Part shown: piece after piece, positions 23,601 to 33,753 of the stretch
Numbering within the stretch: position 1 is the stretch's first letter
Layout of the letters: each line of letters begins with the position of its first letter
Assembly (NCBI GenBank): GCA_905221605.1
Contig: CAJNDS010002581.1
Coordinates: 164,501-228,500, forward strand
DNA from: Symbiodinium natans
Lineage: Eukaryota > Sar > Dinophyceae > Suessiales > Symbiodiniaceae
DNA: 64,000 nt
Reading direction: 5' to 3'
Notes under the pieces: model-generated
Told to the model about the DNA's origin: nothing
Seen by the model: the letters and a program-made list of their open reading frames with translations, nothing else
Database searches by the model: none
Made by a program: the position numbers and the translations under genes

Positions 23601-26600
23601 GATGTTTATCGGGGGACTTGGATCCGAAGCTCTGCGATCTCGCGGCTCAAGGACGATGAAAGAACAGTCCCCTCTCAGGTGCAGCAGAATGTTTGCCATA
23701 CCCATCCCACCAGAGTTTGGCAGAAGACGCGCGAAGAAGCGCGGCCACATCCCAAACTCCACTGCTCGGAAGAACCTACCGACGATGACCGTGAGGCCCT
23801 GCCTTTGGCGAAAATGGTGTGGTTGACCAAAGACGTGCGGGGCATGCGACCACCCGAAGGACAGTTCTCTGGGGATTTGTGGACGCTGAATGAGCGGCCA
23901 CCTTTTGATCTTCTCCGCAACTGCCGAGTAAGAAGAGTAGATCTGTGACCATGACCTCTGCACGAAACCTTCTGGAATTGTGATGTCCCTGATGATCTCA
24001 CCTTATCGTTGAGGTTCTCGTTGGAAGCTGGTTTCTGCCAACCTGCATTGAACACTTGCAGCAAGTGTTCATACTGTGGAGATTCGGGTCACCAGCCGGG
24101 CCAAATCCTGCATGAGCTCGGGCAGGAGTGAGTGCTTTGGATTGTTTACGGGCCGCCTCTGTTCGCTCTATACCTCATCGTTTGCAAGGCTTTTACAAGT
24201 TGTTCCCAAGGCATTTGAGAAATGCAGCCAGCTGTGACGTGCAAACCTGAACACCAAGTTTCCTTCCGTATCAGTGAGCCATCAAATGGGGTTTCCGAAA
24301 ATTGGGGGCTTGGGGTATACTTGGCGTACCCCTGTTTTAGGAAAAAAACCGGATGTAGTACTCAAGCCTATTGAAGACAATCATTCATATGCAGGTATAT
24401 GCAGGTATCGGCAAGAGATGGCAAAAGTCTTCCCTGTGTGCTTGGAACGCGCATTCACTCTGGAGATTGAACATTTCTTGCCATGCCACATTTTTTCCAG
24501 ATGCATTTCGTTTTTGAAGATGCTTGCGAACCTGAGCCATGGCTGCTGTACACGCTGCAGCTGTGTCCGAAGCTGTGCCAGAATCTGAGTCGGGAGCCGG
24601 AGAATCTCTTTCAGTGTCGGGAACTCTTTACCTGCAATCGTGATGTGATTCAGTGATTCACTGGTGCGGACACGTCTCTTCAGCAGATTGGGCATGAGCT
24701 TCAAGCAATGAGCTTACTTTAGAAGCCGAGAATACTCGGTATCCTTTCTCGGGAAACAATACAGCAACTGTGCTGTCAAAATCGAGAAAGGCAACCAGGA
24801 GATCAAGATTGGAGGACGGTTTCCGATGCTACACCACTGCAATCGAACTCAAAAGCCTCAAAACCTCAGTACTCTGGAAGTGGCGACCTTTCATCGATGC
24901 CGCCGTGGCCACGTGCCCCGGCCGAGGCGGGTCGTCGCGTAGCGCTGAAATTATCTCAATCAAGCTCGTACACTTCAAATCAATCCAAATCCAACTTCCC
25001 CAAAATGTGAGATTCTACACCCGCGTAGCCCGTAATAACCGACAAAAACATTTTCTCAGCACCCGGAACATTGGACTTAGCCCCCCTCGAGCAATATTCG
25101 AGTTCTCGAAGAATATGAAAAAGTGAAATCCTAGACCTGCCTAACCCTAAATGACCGGCAAAAAAAATTTTCTTCTGGAGGCCGAAACATTGGAACAAGG
25201 CCCACTGGTGGCTTGGATGACTTTGGATGGGAAAAGGAAACTTATTTCCTTTTCCTTTTCTCATCCCAAATACCTTTGATGCTGAAATTGAACAGTTGGA
25301 GCCCGAGACAATAAAACCGCCGATCGCATTGTCCTTGGATTTGGGATGGGCTTAAGCATTGTGTTTTCGTGAAGTGCTCTTGAGTAGTCAAAGATCCTAG
25401 ACAGGGCCATTCTCTACACGGCTGCATGCTTGCAGTTTCCACTGATACCCGTGACATGCTGCGATATGCCACGATGCCTTCCGATAGCTTCTCCTGGAAG
25501 GCTTGGCATTCTTCCGCCTTGTCCGCGTACTCGTCGGACTGACCAAGCTGCAGGTGACTACCGTACTGAATGGCAATGTTGATCTATTCTTTCCTCTTTC
25601 CTCTTGCATGCACGGCGGGCGTTGCCGCCAAACTTGACACTACAGAAAGATTTGGCGCTTTGAAGTTTAATGCTCCACCACCGGCTATCCCAATGCATTC
25701 CAACTGGCAAAGCTGTGCCCACGGTAGATGCACAACCTTCGGTGGATCTCAGCCCGTGCCTCATAGAGCTCCTGCGTCCTCTGCGCAACCACCTGCTGCC
25801 AGAAGTCGGCCATTTCCTTGAGAGCTGGTCTGAGTGCGAGCCCTCCGCTCGAACAGTTTAAGCCATGTTGAAAGCGTGTTGTGGAACGAACTTCCGGGCC
25901 TGCTTGGCTTTGAGCTTTCGGGCAAGCGTGGCATTGTCGTACTTCGGTTCCTGCAAGCTCGGCACGCCGCCGCATGTTGTTCTGGCAGCATGGAACAACT
26001 ACACTTATGCAATCGCTCAACAATGCTGACAAGGATCGAAGAATGTTGATGGCAGCATGTTGGGAAACAGCCGCAAGAAGAACGGAAGAGCAAACTCCTT
26101 GATTGCAGCGAAGGTCAGCTTACTAACGGATGATCATCACTTGCATGACATGCAGAGAAGTTGGGGTCAGCACCGCAAAGGGCACCACGAGGAAAAAGGA
26201 CTGCCACTAATGCGATCATAGTTTTTAAAGGCTTGGCGGTCCAGCCATTTACACAACACAGGCATTGAGCCCTATAAACCCTACAAGCGCGTCGGTGTCG
26301 CGAATGGAATCAGCTTCAAGCAGTCACTGGTTGTCCTGGCATTGCTGCTTTCATCTCTCTACACCCTATCTTTTTCCCCGCTCAGTTTCTCCCAGGATGA
26401 ATTTGCTCTCCTGACCAGGAGGCGTCGCTCCCTGACGGAGAGCGGGTAGCCCTTGATGACTCGCTTTGTGAGGTAGAAGGAGGTACGCACGTCCGCACCA
26501 AACAGCTTAAAGCCGGTGTAGACCCACCTCACTCCAAACAGGGAAGTTAGCCAAACAACTTAGCCACAACTTCTCTCAACCCAGAAAGACTTGCACTGTC

Positions 26601-27424
26601 ATAGCCCAGCTGCTTCACAAAGTGATTGATAGCATCTCGGATATCCTCGTACCATTCCACTATGATCAGCGGATTCCTTGCCTGCAGCGGATGGTGCTCA
26701 ACATTGCTCATATTCCCCAGCGAAAAAAGATGGCTGTGTGCACACGCGTGCACACGCGTGCAGTCTTCATGCACCGAGCCAAGCGCGAAAGCCGCGCACA
26801 GCACGGCGATCCGTCGAGCCTGAACCAAAACGGTTTTCTGTTGAGCAAAGCAAGAGCCGCAGAAGCCGCGGGAGCTTCAGAGACTTCATGCGGAGAAATG
26901 CTGTCTAAATGCCCCACCAAATGCCCCGAAGGTCCTTCTTAAAAGTTGGGGTGCTCCAAAAGTGTCAAGGCGTGTCTCAGGAGGGAGCCAGCCAGCGAAG
27001 CGTTTCAGCGGTCTTGTAAGCGGCCTTGGACGCTGCCTGTCAGGTCTGCCACTCCCAGGAGCAGTCTCTCTTTCGATGCATTCTCAAATGCACCCACCTT
27101 AAGTCCTTTCTGAGCATAGGTTGAGACGATGTTGCTGGATGTGGACGGAGAAGATGATGAAGACGCTGAGCTCGGGCCAGGCTGGCTGGAAAACTCCCGC
27201 AGAGTCGGAGCCGGGCTCGTGAGATTTTGGGTTTGACGCCGCAGCTGTTCCCCGAGTGCCAGCTTCCGTGTGTGTAGCTCTCTGGTGTCCGTCCTGGCCT
27301 CGACCAACGATGCCAGGCAGGGTGGCTGATGCAATCGGAATGTTAAGATCCCTGCCGCCGGAAATCTTGTTCGGAACGGCGTCACCGCTTCTGGGCATCT
27401 TTTGGGCATTCCAAACCTGCACAA
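20622..27424 (-). CDS. LETM1: LETM1-family mitochondrial cation/proton exchanger, about 18 exons
   Basis: LETM1 proteins sit in the mitochondrial inner membrane and exchange K+ or Ca2+ for protons. Exons placed by phase and family match: 27424-27032 (basic N-terminus, plausible import signal, Ser-rich), 26681-26591, 26531-26411 (GFKLFGADVRTSF; GYPLSVRERRLLV), 26335-26302 (TTSDCLKLIPF), 26200-26174 (SFFLVVPFA), 26097-26038 (EFALPFFLRLFPNMLPSTFF), 25950 to about 25895, 25829-25737, 25557 to about 25410, 24631-24598 (KEFPTLKEIL), 24531-24490 (FASIFKNEMHLEK), 22370-22247, 22128-22039 (LFWEGIDGLKAQEL), 21601-21492 (VTEDEMRESLNRWLRLS; IPTSMLLWIQSF), 21174-21048, 20991-20917 (coiled coil) and 20832 to the stop. 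Joined, the membrane segment reads VPFAEFALPFFLRLFPNMLP, the LETM1 signature. Donors include GA at 26410, 26037 and 22246 and GC at 26301 and 21491. The first and last exon limits are less certain. Confidence 0.92.
20710..20735 (+). repeat. GATGAC/GAC microsatellite at LETM1 3' end
   Basis: Short run of GAC and GAT triplets; on minus it reads as Arg and His codons in the last LETM1 frame (SRRHHHHRRR), so it may be part of the C-terminus. Confidence 0.6.
22500..23186 (-). CDS. MPPED1/MPPED2-type metallophosphoesterase, intronless, nested in LETM1
   Basis: A 228-codon frame starting MVRVVVVSDTH (an upstream ATG at 23318 would add 44 residues that do not match the family). Calcineurin-like phosphoesterase motifs appear in order: SDTHNKH (D-x-H), ILIHCGDMTNRG (G-D), ICGNMDQK (position of G-N-H-E), LLTHGPPEG and FGHIHEEGG (G-H-x-H). 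Family text such as NSIYLEDEAVEVGGLRVYGS and SPYTPKFCGSF places it near MPPED1/MPPED2 phosphodiesterases; about 230 residues is normal for the compact form. The usual His of G-N-H-E is Met here (GNMD), so activity may be altered. It lies wholly inside the 2.1-kb LETM1 intron between exons ending 24490 and starting 22370, same strand. It has no introns, unlike its neighbours, which suggests a retrocopy. Confidence 0.9.
   Translation of the reverse strand: MVRVVVVSDTHNKHRRLEIPPGDILIHCGDMTNRGSAPELADVNAWLGELPHPHKLVICGNMDQKLESQPDRDARARFLPNSIYLEDEAVEVGGLRVYGSPYTPKFCGSFQLASEADAARKWSSVPTDLDILLTHGPPEGILDSVGHGQHAGCPQLLHRVQVAEPQYHFFGHIHEEGGKQVTRGNTTFVNAAQHVMVVDINPRLADACDGPAQKVAKTAVTTGEEGHP
23229..23264 (-). 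repeat. 15-bp direct duplication and spliced-leader-like motif upstream of the MPPED ORF
   Basis: TGAGACTCTCGAGCC occurs twice in tandem on plus (23229-23243 and 23244-23258). On minus the upstream end reads ACTTTGGCTCGAG, matching the end of the dinoflagellate spliced leader ATTTTGGCTCAAG at 11 of 13 positions. It lies about 70 bp upstream of the MPPED start. It may be a decayed spliced-leader relic or chance. Confidence 0.3.
23562..23963 (-). CDS. unassigned open frame in the LETM1 intron, 133 codons
   Basis: An open frame with LLPNSGGMGMANILLHL and DCSFIVLEPRDRR. The opposite strand (23679-23948) is also open and protein-like (ALPLAKMVWLTKDVRG). No family recognised on either strand, and I cannot decide which, if either, is coding. 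It lies between the nested MPPED ORF and LETM1 exon 24490-24531. Confidence 0.2.
   Translation of the reverse strand: MQRSWSQIYSSYSAVAEKIKRWPLIQRPQIPRELSFGWSHAPHVFGQPHHFRQRQGLTVIVGRFFRAVEFGMWPRFFARLLPNSGGMGMANILLHLRGDCSFIVLEPRDRRASDPSPPINIPTGQDDAGYFEF
24917..24956 (+). repeat. dispersed GC-rich repeat, copy 2
   Basis: Second copy of the element at 9706-9738: CGGCCGAGGCGGGTC, GTC insertion, then GCGTAGCG and GAAATTA. It lies inside a LETM1 intron, followed at 25141 by a CTAACCCTAAA fragment. Confidence 0.6.
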
Positions 27425-27807
27425 CGATGCTTGAAGATATCTGAAGGATTTGAAGACTTACAACGCACCAAATCAAAAATGTATCTCAGTGCGCAACTGT
27501 TATGTCGCAACGCGCCTCCGGCACAGAACGCCATGCCTTCCAGCATGCCGGGCGTGCCTGAGCATCATTTGGCCTGAGCGTTTTGTTGTGAAAATCTTTC
27601 GTGGGGCAAATTGGGCTCGCCCCCGGGCATAGTTGGCCGCCCCTGCTTCTGGGAACTTAACTTTACGAGCGACTCTCCCCGCGCTCATGCCCCTGTCAGA
27701 CTACACTCAAAACCCCCCACAGCAACATTGGAGGCGCCCCCCTTATACGATCCCGTGTATGCACAGAAGGATAGGTTATATGAAACATTTCATCCCAAAC
27801 GAATGAA

Positions 27808-27866
27808 ACGCACTAAAGACTCTAAAGACTCTAAAGACTCTAAAGACTCTTAAAGACTCTAAAGAC
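27808..27866 (+). repeat. tandem repeat, unit CTAAAGACT (9 bp)
   Basis: About six copies of CTAAAGACT; one carries an extra T. Confidence 0.95.
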
Positions 27867-28895
27867 TCTACAGTCCACACAATAGAGCGCACGCTTAGAC
27901 AATCATGTTTCAGTGTCCAACACGGACCCGAAGCCTACTAGTACAAAGTTACAGCAGGGCTTCCCACAGCTCCCCCACCTCTCAGTTCATCTTCCGGATG
28001 TAAAGCCCAGGTAGCACTGCTGCTCAGCGCCCCAGCTCTATCCGATGCACAATTCCCCGAGATTCATCGAAATTCAAAAGCTTTCAAAGATGCCTGAAAC
28101 GTCTCTGATTTCCCATTTTTCAAAACAGCATTGCCAGCTTCTGGGCGGGCAATTCACCCGTCCAAGTCCGCATTAGTTCGGAGATGGGACTGACATGTGC
28201 AGCTTTGTCCTTCCTTCCTGCCTTCCTTCCTGTGCGCACAGCCCGCCGAAACGGATCTCTCTCCTTCGTACACGGACCCAAGTGTTTCCGCCCCCCCGCC
28301 CCCCCCAGTGATCCGATGGCAGTATGACAAGCTGCTTAGATTTGCATGATCTGCTTCATTGAAGGCCACAGAAAGGACACGAGAGCGCGAGAGCTTCCAA
28401 TTTGCGCCGTGTCGCAGGCCGGGTGCGCTGGGTGCGCTAGACGCCCCCCATGGCGCTTGCGAAAGGTCGGCTTAGTCTTCCAAATTCAACTCATAAGAAC
28501 TAGTCTTCGCACACTCCGCTCACTTTGTGATCTGGGCTACCGCGGCTAGGAATAATCTTTAAACTTCCAACTGTCACTGCTGTCAGAGCCAAAGAACCAA
28601 TCAAACTAAACAAACACGAAGACCCATATCCTCCAGTCAGAGGGGCGTGTGGCGTGTGGCATTCATAATGCAAAAGGGCACACTTCCATCGGAAGCAGCG
28701 CGGCGACGAACAGGGTGTAATCGACAGTACCTACAGGCATCAAAGCGATATGTCCAAGAAGCACCTCAATGCAACATAATTGACATCATGCAAAAGCACA
28801 AAGCACGGATGCCAGAGAAAGCAACCGTGACAAACATGCAGCATGCCCACCCCCACAGACATTCAGATGCACCAACAGACTTAGAAACATAATGA

Positions 28896-28980
28896 GACAG
28901 AGAGAGAGAATGTAAGAGAGAGAGAGAGAGAGTGAGAGAGAGAAAGAGGGAGAAACAGGGAGAAAGCGAGCGAGCGAGAG
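28896..28980 (+). repeat. GA-rich purine microsatellite
   Basis: Runs of GAGA with AAAG and GCGA interruptions; homopurine on plus. Confidence 0.9.
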
Positions 28981-29045
28981 TTGGTGAGTGTCGCTCAGAT
29001 ACTTCATGAGAATTCCAGCGTTCACGCGAATGTTCGGAAGTGACA

Positions 29046-29123
29046 GCATGCATCTCGGGCACCGTTCTTTGTTGCATCCAGCTTCTCGACCAGAACTTCC
29101 AACTCAGTCAAGCTCACCAAATC
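29046..29123 (-). CDS. candidate exon downstream of glyoxalase II
   Basis: After a TTTTTGCAG|G acceptor the frame reads DLVSLTELEVLVEKLDATKN, then GARDAC. Strong exon look with a leucine-spaced helix. It could be a C-terminal extension of glyoxalase II (the exon before it stays open to 29203) or the start of a separate gene. Family unknown. Confidence 0.45.
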
Positions 29124-29202
29124 CTGCAAAAATGGGAATTCTGCAACTTTCGTCGGTCAGCAAGAATAAGCAAAAACGTGGGAGAAGTGAAGAGCCGGGC
29201 AA

Positions 29203-32200
29203 GCGCTATGTCCACCACAATCGGCTCTTTTGGGCGGGGCAGGCAATCTTCAACCACCGACGACAGCGGGAGGCAGATGCCACTGCTGCCAGCACAGATC
29301 GAGAGATCGAGGTGCAGGTGCTAGAAGAATGTGTCCATTTCTGGGAATGTAGAAACAATGCTTGAAACTTGTCAGGGGAATTGCACTTGCTCGATCTGTG
29401 GCAGGTGATCATCAGCTCGCGCCGCTCAGAGTCGCGATCCAGCTCTTTCGGGTCTGGTGCCTGTGTCCTGCAGGGCATGACGATGCATGACGTCAGGACT
29501 GCCGCAGCGAAGCAACATCTGCTAAGTTCCTTCCACCGTCGTATGGCTGTAAATACAGCAACCGGCTCGGACAGTCCCCCAGCTGCCTTCGAGGAAAAAA
29601 AGAGATGAGATTTGTGCGACGAAATCTTGAGACAGGATCACACAACTATCACACACCTGCCTGTTGCACTGCTGGGGCATCCCAGCGCAGGAATGGGTTC
29701 GTTGCTTTCTCGTAGCTCAGGATGGTCGGCACCGTGGCCAAGCTAGCCTCACGCATCCTCCGCACCTTCAAGACGCCAGCAAGGCTTGCATAGGCTTGCA
29801 TAGGCTTGCCATCTTTCGGCTATGGCAACATGTGGCAATGCTCCTAACCAGCGCAGCAAACCTGCCTCAGCCTCGCGAGCTTGGAGTGCAGCGTTCTGGG
29901 GCTCCACCTTCAAAACGATGTGGTTTATCCACATGTGCCGACAGATGCCCAATGCGAGCCTGTGCTGCAAACTGGACGTTGGAAAGGGTGTACTCATGGG
30001 AGCAGAACCTCTGAGTCGCAATGCTGGAGAGAAAGGCAGCAAAACAAAACCATGTTGATTCAGCAACTTTGCAGCAACTTGCAGATGTTCTCAACAGGCG
30101 TACAGACTGTGCTTCAAGCACGATCGTCTCGTCAGGAAGCTGTCGCAGCTTGTTCATGGATGCCTCGCAGCAACTCCGACTGCCCCCCCACGTGACGAGG
30201 AGCCAGCAGGCATATCTTTTTGATCTTCGAGAAGTCGGAGCGAGAAATTGAATGCACACATGTGACAAGTCATGCGGCAGTTTTCGCTTCCCAGCGATGA
30301 CCAAAGCTGCGTCAGCAAGAATGAGCGCCAGCGTAAATGCAGCACTCAAACAAAGCGAAATCAAGCTAAACAAACAGTTTAAGCCTTACCATTAAGCCTT
30401 ACCATCAACATGTGTTTACATTGCATGACAGGACAGGCAGCGAGCGGACGGACACAGACTGCAAGCGAGCCAATAGGAGGACCCGACAGTGACAGGGGTA
30501 GCCACGCACGCATTCTTCAGGCCGACGGCCATATTCTGAGAAACAGGCAGTTCTAGCCAATATGGTCATCACAGGTGGAACCGGAAAAGCGGACCAAGGG
30601 ATCAGGCAGACCTCGTCCGCAGCGAAACTTCAGGGGGCTTTGGACCTCGGCCGAGACCATCGGCCAGGGCCACCATGGAAGCCGGGATGGTGATCCTGCA
30701 TGTTAAAAGCCGCATACTGGGCAAGGTTGAAGGGGCAGCGGAAGCATCTAAACGTTGACCGAAGTGGACAGGCAAGCGCCCAACGGGCAGGGAGGCCAAC
30801 GCGTGCAAGAGAGCGCACGCGCTCCCAGGCAATGAAATGCTGCGACGCGTATGGCGGGAAAAACACGGAAAACATGTCAAGTTCGGGAGCTCACAACGTG
30901 CTTCGGAAAAGCAGGCATCGGCCGAATCGAAGGGCATGGCACATGCGAAACCAATTCCAATGAACTCAACCATGTGTCACTGATTTTTGGTTATGACTGA
31001 CCACTACGCCAGGGTACATCAGGTATCTCACAAATGCGCTCAACCTCGGCATGAACATGGCTCGCACCTGCATCTGTGCAAAGTTGCCCGTAAATACGCG
31101 TCCACATCCCATGGTGAAAAGAGCATCGCCAGTCAGGGCCATAGGAACCTCCACATGAGCAATCATGGTAGTCATTGTCATTGCAGTCACGACATGAGCA
31201 GGAAATCTGAAGTCCGCCATCTAGAAAAATATCGGCGCTGTCCCTCTCCGTTGCTTGGTGTTGCTTGTGCATGGGGTGTTGCAACACGTTGCGCCACGTG
31301 GAGTGCCTCCTCGAAGAAGTAGGCGATGTGTGCTGCCGTGTGGCCGCCAACTTCGAGCCTCGATGCAAAGCGGCGAAGCGCATTCGGCGAAGCGCATTCT
31401 TGACTAATGATTGATGAAGCCTAATACTGCATTTACGAAGGTCATTTTTCTCGTCCTTTATTCAGAGAATTCCTTTTATTCACCTCTGGCATTTGCTCAG
31501 CTTGGGGCACACGGGCACGCAAGGCCTCAATTCTGAAATAGGGAAGGTGAACTGTGAGCATCTGTGAGTAAGGTACCACATAGGGCCTCAACTGTAAGTG
31601 AAGTTACAGCGTTCTCTTACACAGCATGTGAGTACGAATTCACATACAGGCCCAAACGCCACAATTGACTTCGTCGCCCTCGGCCACCTGGCAGTCTCAA
31701 TCACATGTCGCATGCCGCAGCAATTTGACTGACTTCAATTTCTGACTTCAATTCATGATCTCAATTTATGATTTCCATCTGACTTTCCACACACATCTCA
31801 CTTGACAACAGAGTCCGGGTCCTCGAGGTCGACTCCTGGGATCGTCTCATTTTCGAGGCCTCTGCTAAAGCCGAGAGAGACCGAGAGAGTTGGAGCCGTG
31901 ACGCTCTTGAACTGTTTGGGCCTCTAGGCATCTCTAGGATGCAAGAAGCGGGTGCATGGGGTCAGATTTCCGAAAAGGACCCGGCTGAAGTGCCCCACAA
32001 TCTGGACCGCGGGAAATTCAGCCTGGCCAGGCTTTCTTAGTAATGTCTTCGTCGTCACACGTTTGTCGTGCTGTCTACCAGCCCTATGCGTCCCCGCAGG
32101 ACTACCCAACCTTGAGCTCCAGGTTTCCGCCCACATGATCGCCTAGCAGAGTTATGGCTGGGCCGGGCCAGGCCAGGTGTGGCCAGTCCAGCAAGGAGGC

Positions 32201-32515
32201 CATGATAGTGCGTGTTGAGGATGTGGGTGAGAGTCCACCCTCGGTTCCGTATGGCGGTTGCTATGGGCCCAGCCTGGAGGTCGGAGAGCACTCACGTGGA
32301 TCAAAAACGGAGTTCAATGTGCATCCAGCATCTTTGCATCCAGCATCATCGAGCCTCAGGTGCGTCCATGACCTTACAATCGACTGACTCGACTGCATCG
32401 CTCCGCATCGCAAGGGGCTTCCTCAGAGCTTGGCAAACGTTGCTCCAGATGCCGCATGGTGTATAACGGGGCAGTAGTTGTCTCCGAGACAAGGCACGAG
32501 CTCCACCTCAATGTG
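29203..32515 (-). CDS. HAGH: glyoxalase II (hydroxyacylglutathione hydrolase), 13 exons
   Basis: Hydrolyses S-lactoylglutathione to D-lactate and glutathione, the second step of methylglyoxal removal; a metallo-beta-lactamase fold with a binuclear metal site. Exons: 32515-32444 (LVPCLGDNYCPVIH), about 32390-32355, 32273-32201, 32142-32111, 32022-31994, 31861-31802, 31358-31307, 31148-31068, 30163-30120, 30008-29960, 29907-29866, 29765-29661, 29586 onward. All metal ligands are present: NTHYHGDH split across exons 3 and 4, GGHTAAHI, LTGDALFTMGCGRVFTGNFA and FCSHEYTLSN. The substrate-binding tail is present (VPTILSYEKATNPFLRWD, then SEPVAVFTAIRRWKEL). Phases join exactly from exon 7 to 13 and from exon 3 to 6; the exon 1-2 join is uncertain. 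About two thirds of donors are GC. The last frame runs on past the family's usual end to 29203, so the true stop or a further splice is open. A start codon upstream of exon 1 was not identified. Confidence 0.95.
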
Positions 32516-32519
32516 CTAG

Positions 32520-33750
32520 AATCGGACAAAGCACGTCAGAGTCATAAGAATGTGCAAGCCGAACCCAACCAGACCAGTGCACTTCGCAGGACACAAATGC
32601 TGAGCCAGCGTCTTCAAGTCCTGCCCGGGCCAGTGTCGCTGATGAAGCAGCCGCTCCCATACCCTGACAGATATGGTAGGTCGGGAGGTGACAACTTATA
32701 TCAACAGCAGCAACACGACACTGTGAGGCAAAACACTTGTGGCCATGCCTCTGATGCCGACATAGGTGTAGCGCATTCCATTCTGCTTTGTGTGAGCGGT
32801 CTCCGAGCAAAGGCGGCTGTTGAAAGGCTCACTGAAAGGGCTGCGCTCACCCGACCTGAGTAGCTCGGTGCCACTACGAGCTACAGCAATGCGATTTCGA
32901 ATGGCTTTGACTAGCCCACATGTAGATTGGGCGCCCGGCAGTTTCGTGCCACCGCCTTTGTCCAAAGTCGTCTCTTCCACGTAGATGTAGGAGGCGATGC
33001 AGAGAGGGCAGTCACTTGGCCAACTCGGCCGGCCACTCGGCCGGTCACGCGGCCAGCCAACATGGCGCAACTTGCTGTAAGCCAGAGAAAAATAGAGAAA
33101 ACATACGACATCTATCTTTGCCAGAACAACTGTCACAAAAGCAGCTCAACAGATCGGAAGGTCCTCACTCCCCGGCGTCGGGAAGCCAGGAGACAACGAC
33201 ACCTTGTAGAAAGATGGAGGACAGAATGGCCAGAAGTACCCTCTCGTGACAGAAAGCCAAGCCCGGAGCTGGCGAGCTTCCGAGGGTGGAATCTTCATCC
33301 AAACGACGCATGAACTTGCGGAAGCTTTGCTTCATGTGCTGACCTGGGCGAACCGAGTGCCACTGGCGCTACGACGGTCCGTATGAGTTCGCTCGCAGGC
33401 AGCATCCTCCCCTTCCAGCAGACTGTGGAGTGATTTAGCGCTTGGGGCATTGATGGACTGTTGACCTCTGTCTGAGCAACAAATTGTTGGCGCCTCGCCG
33501 GGGGCCCAGCAGCCGTATTGATCAAAATAAACCCCTGTTTGCGCATGCAAGTGGGCACAACTGGACAGAAAGCAAAGCCGCATGGGCCTGTCACATGCTA
33601 TAGGCTTCAAAGACAATGACGAAGTATAGCATGGCACTGTACACCGCACATACTGTGCTTTCCGCATATCAGATATATCACATAACCTTGCAGCATGCAC
33701 CTACGTCCCCGGAAAGAGGTGGCTTTCGTTGGCCAGAGTCCTCCTCATTT
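32520..33750. other. 5' flank of glyoxalase II, no firm gene
   Basis: Must contain the glyoxalase II start codon or first exon, which I could not place. Open frames on both strands (plus 32927-33313 is the longest) lack family signals. Confidence 0.35.
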
Positions 33751-33753
33751 CGT

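Larger units (their letters stand above)
27430..29040. other. intergenic between LETM1 and glyoxalase II
   Basis: No exon supported. Contains a 9-bp tandem repeat (27808-27866) and a purine microsatellite (28896-28980). The LETM1 promoter would lie just right of 27424, but dinoflagellate promoters lack a motif I can recognise. Confidence 0.45.

Noticed and set aside
23679-23948. Plus-strand frame in the LETM1 intron as a gene
   Set aside because: Overlaps an equally open minus frame; no motif or start context.
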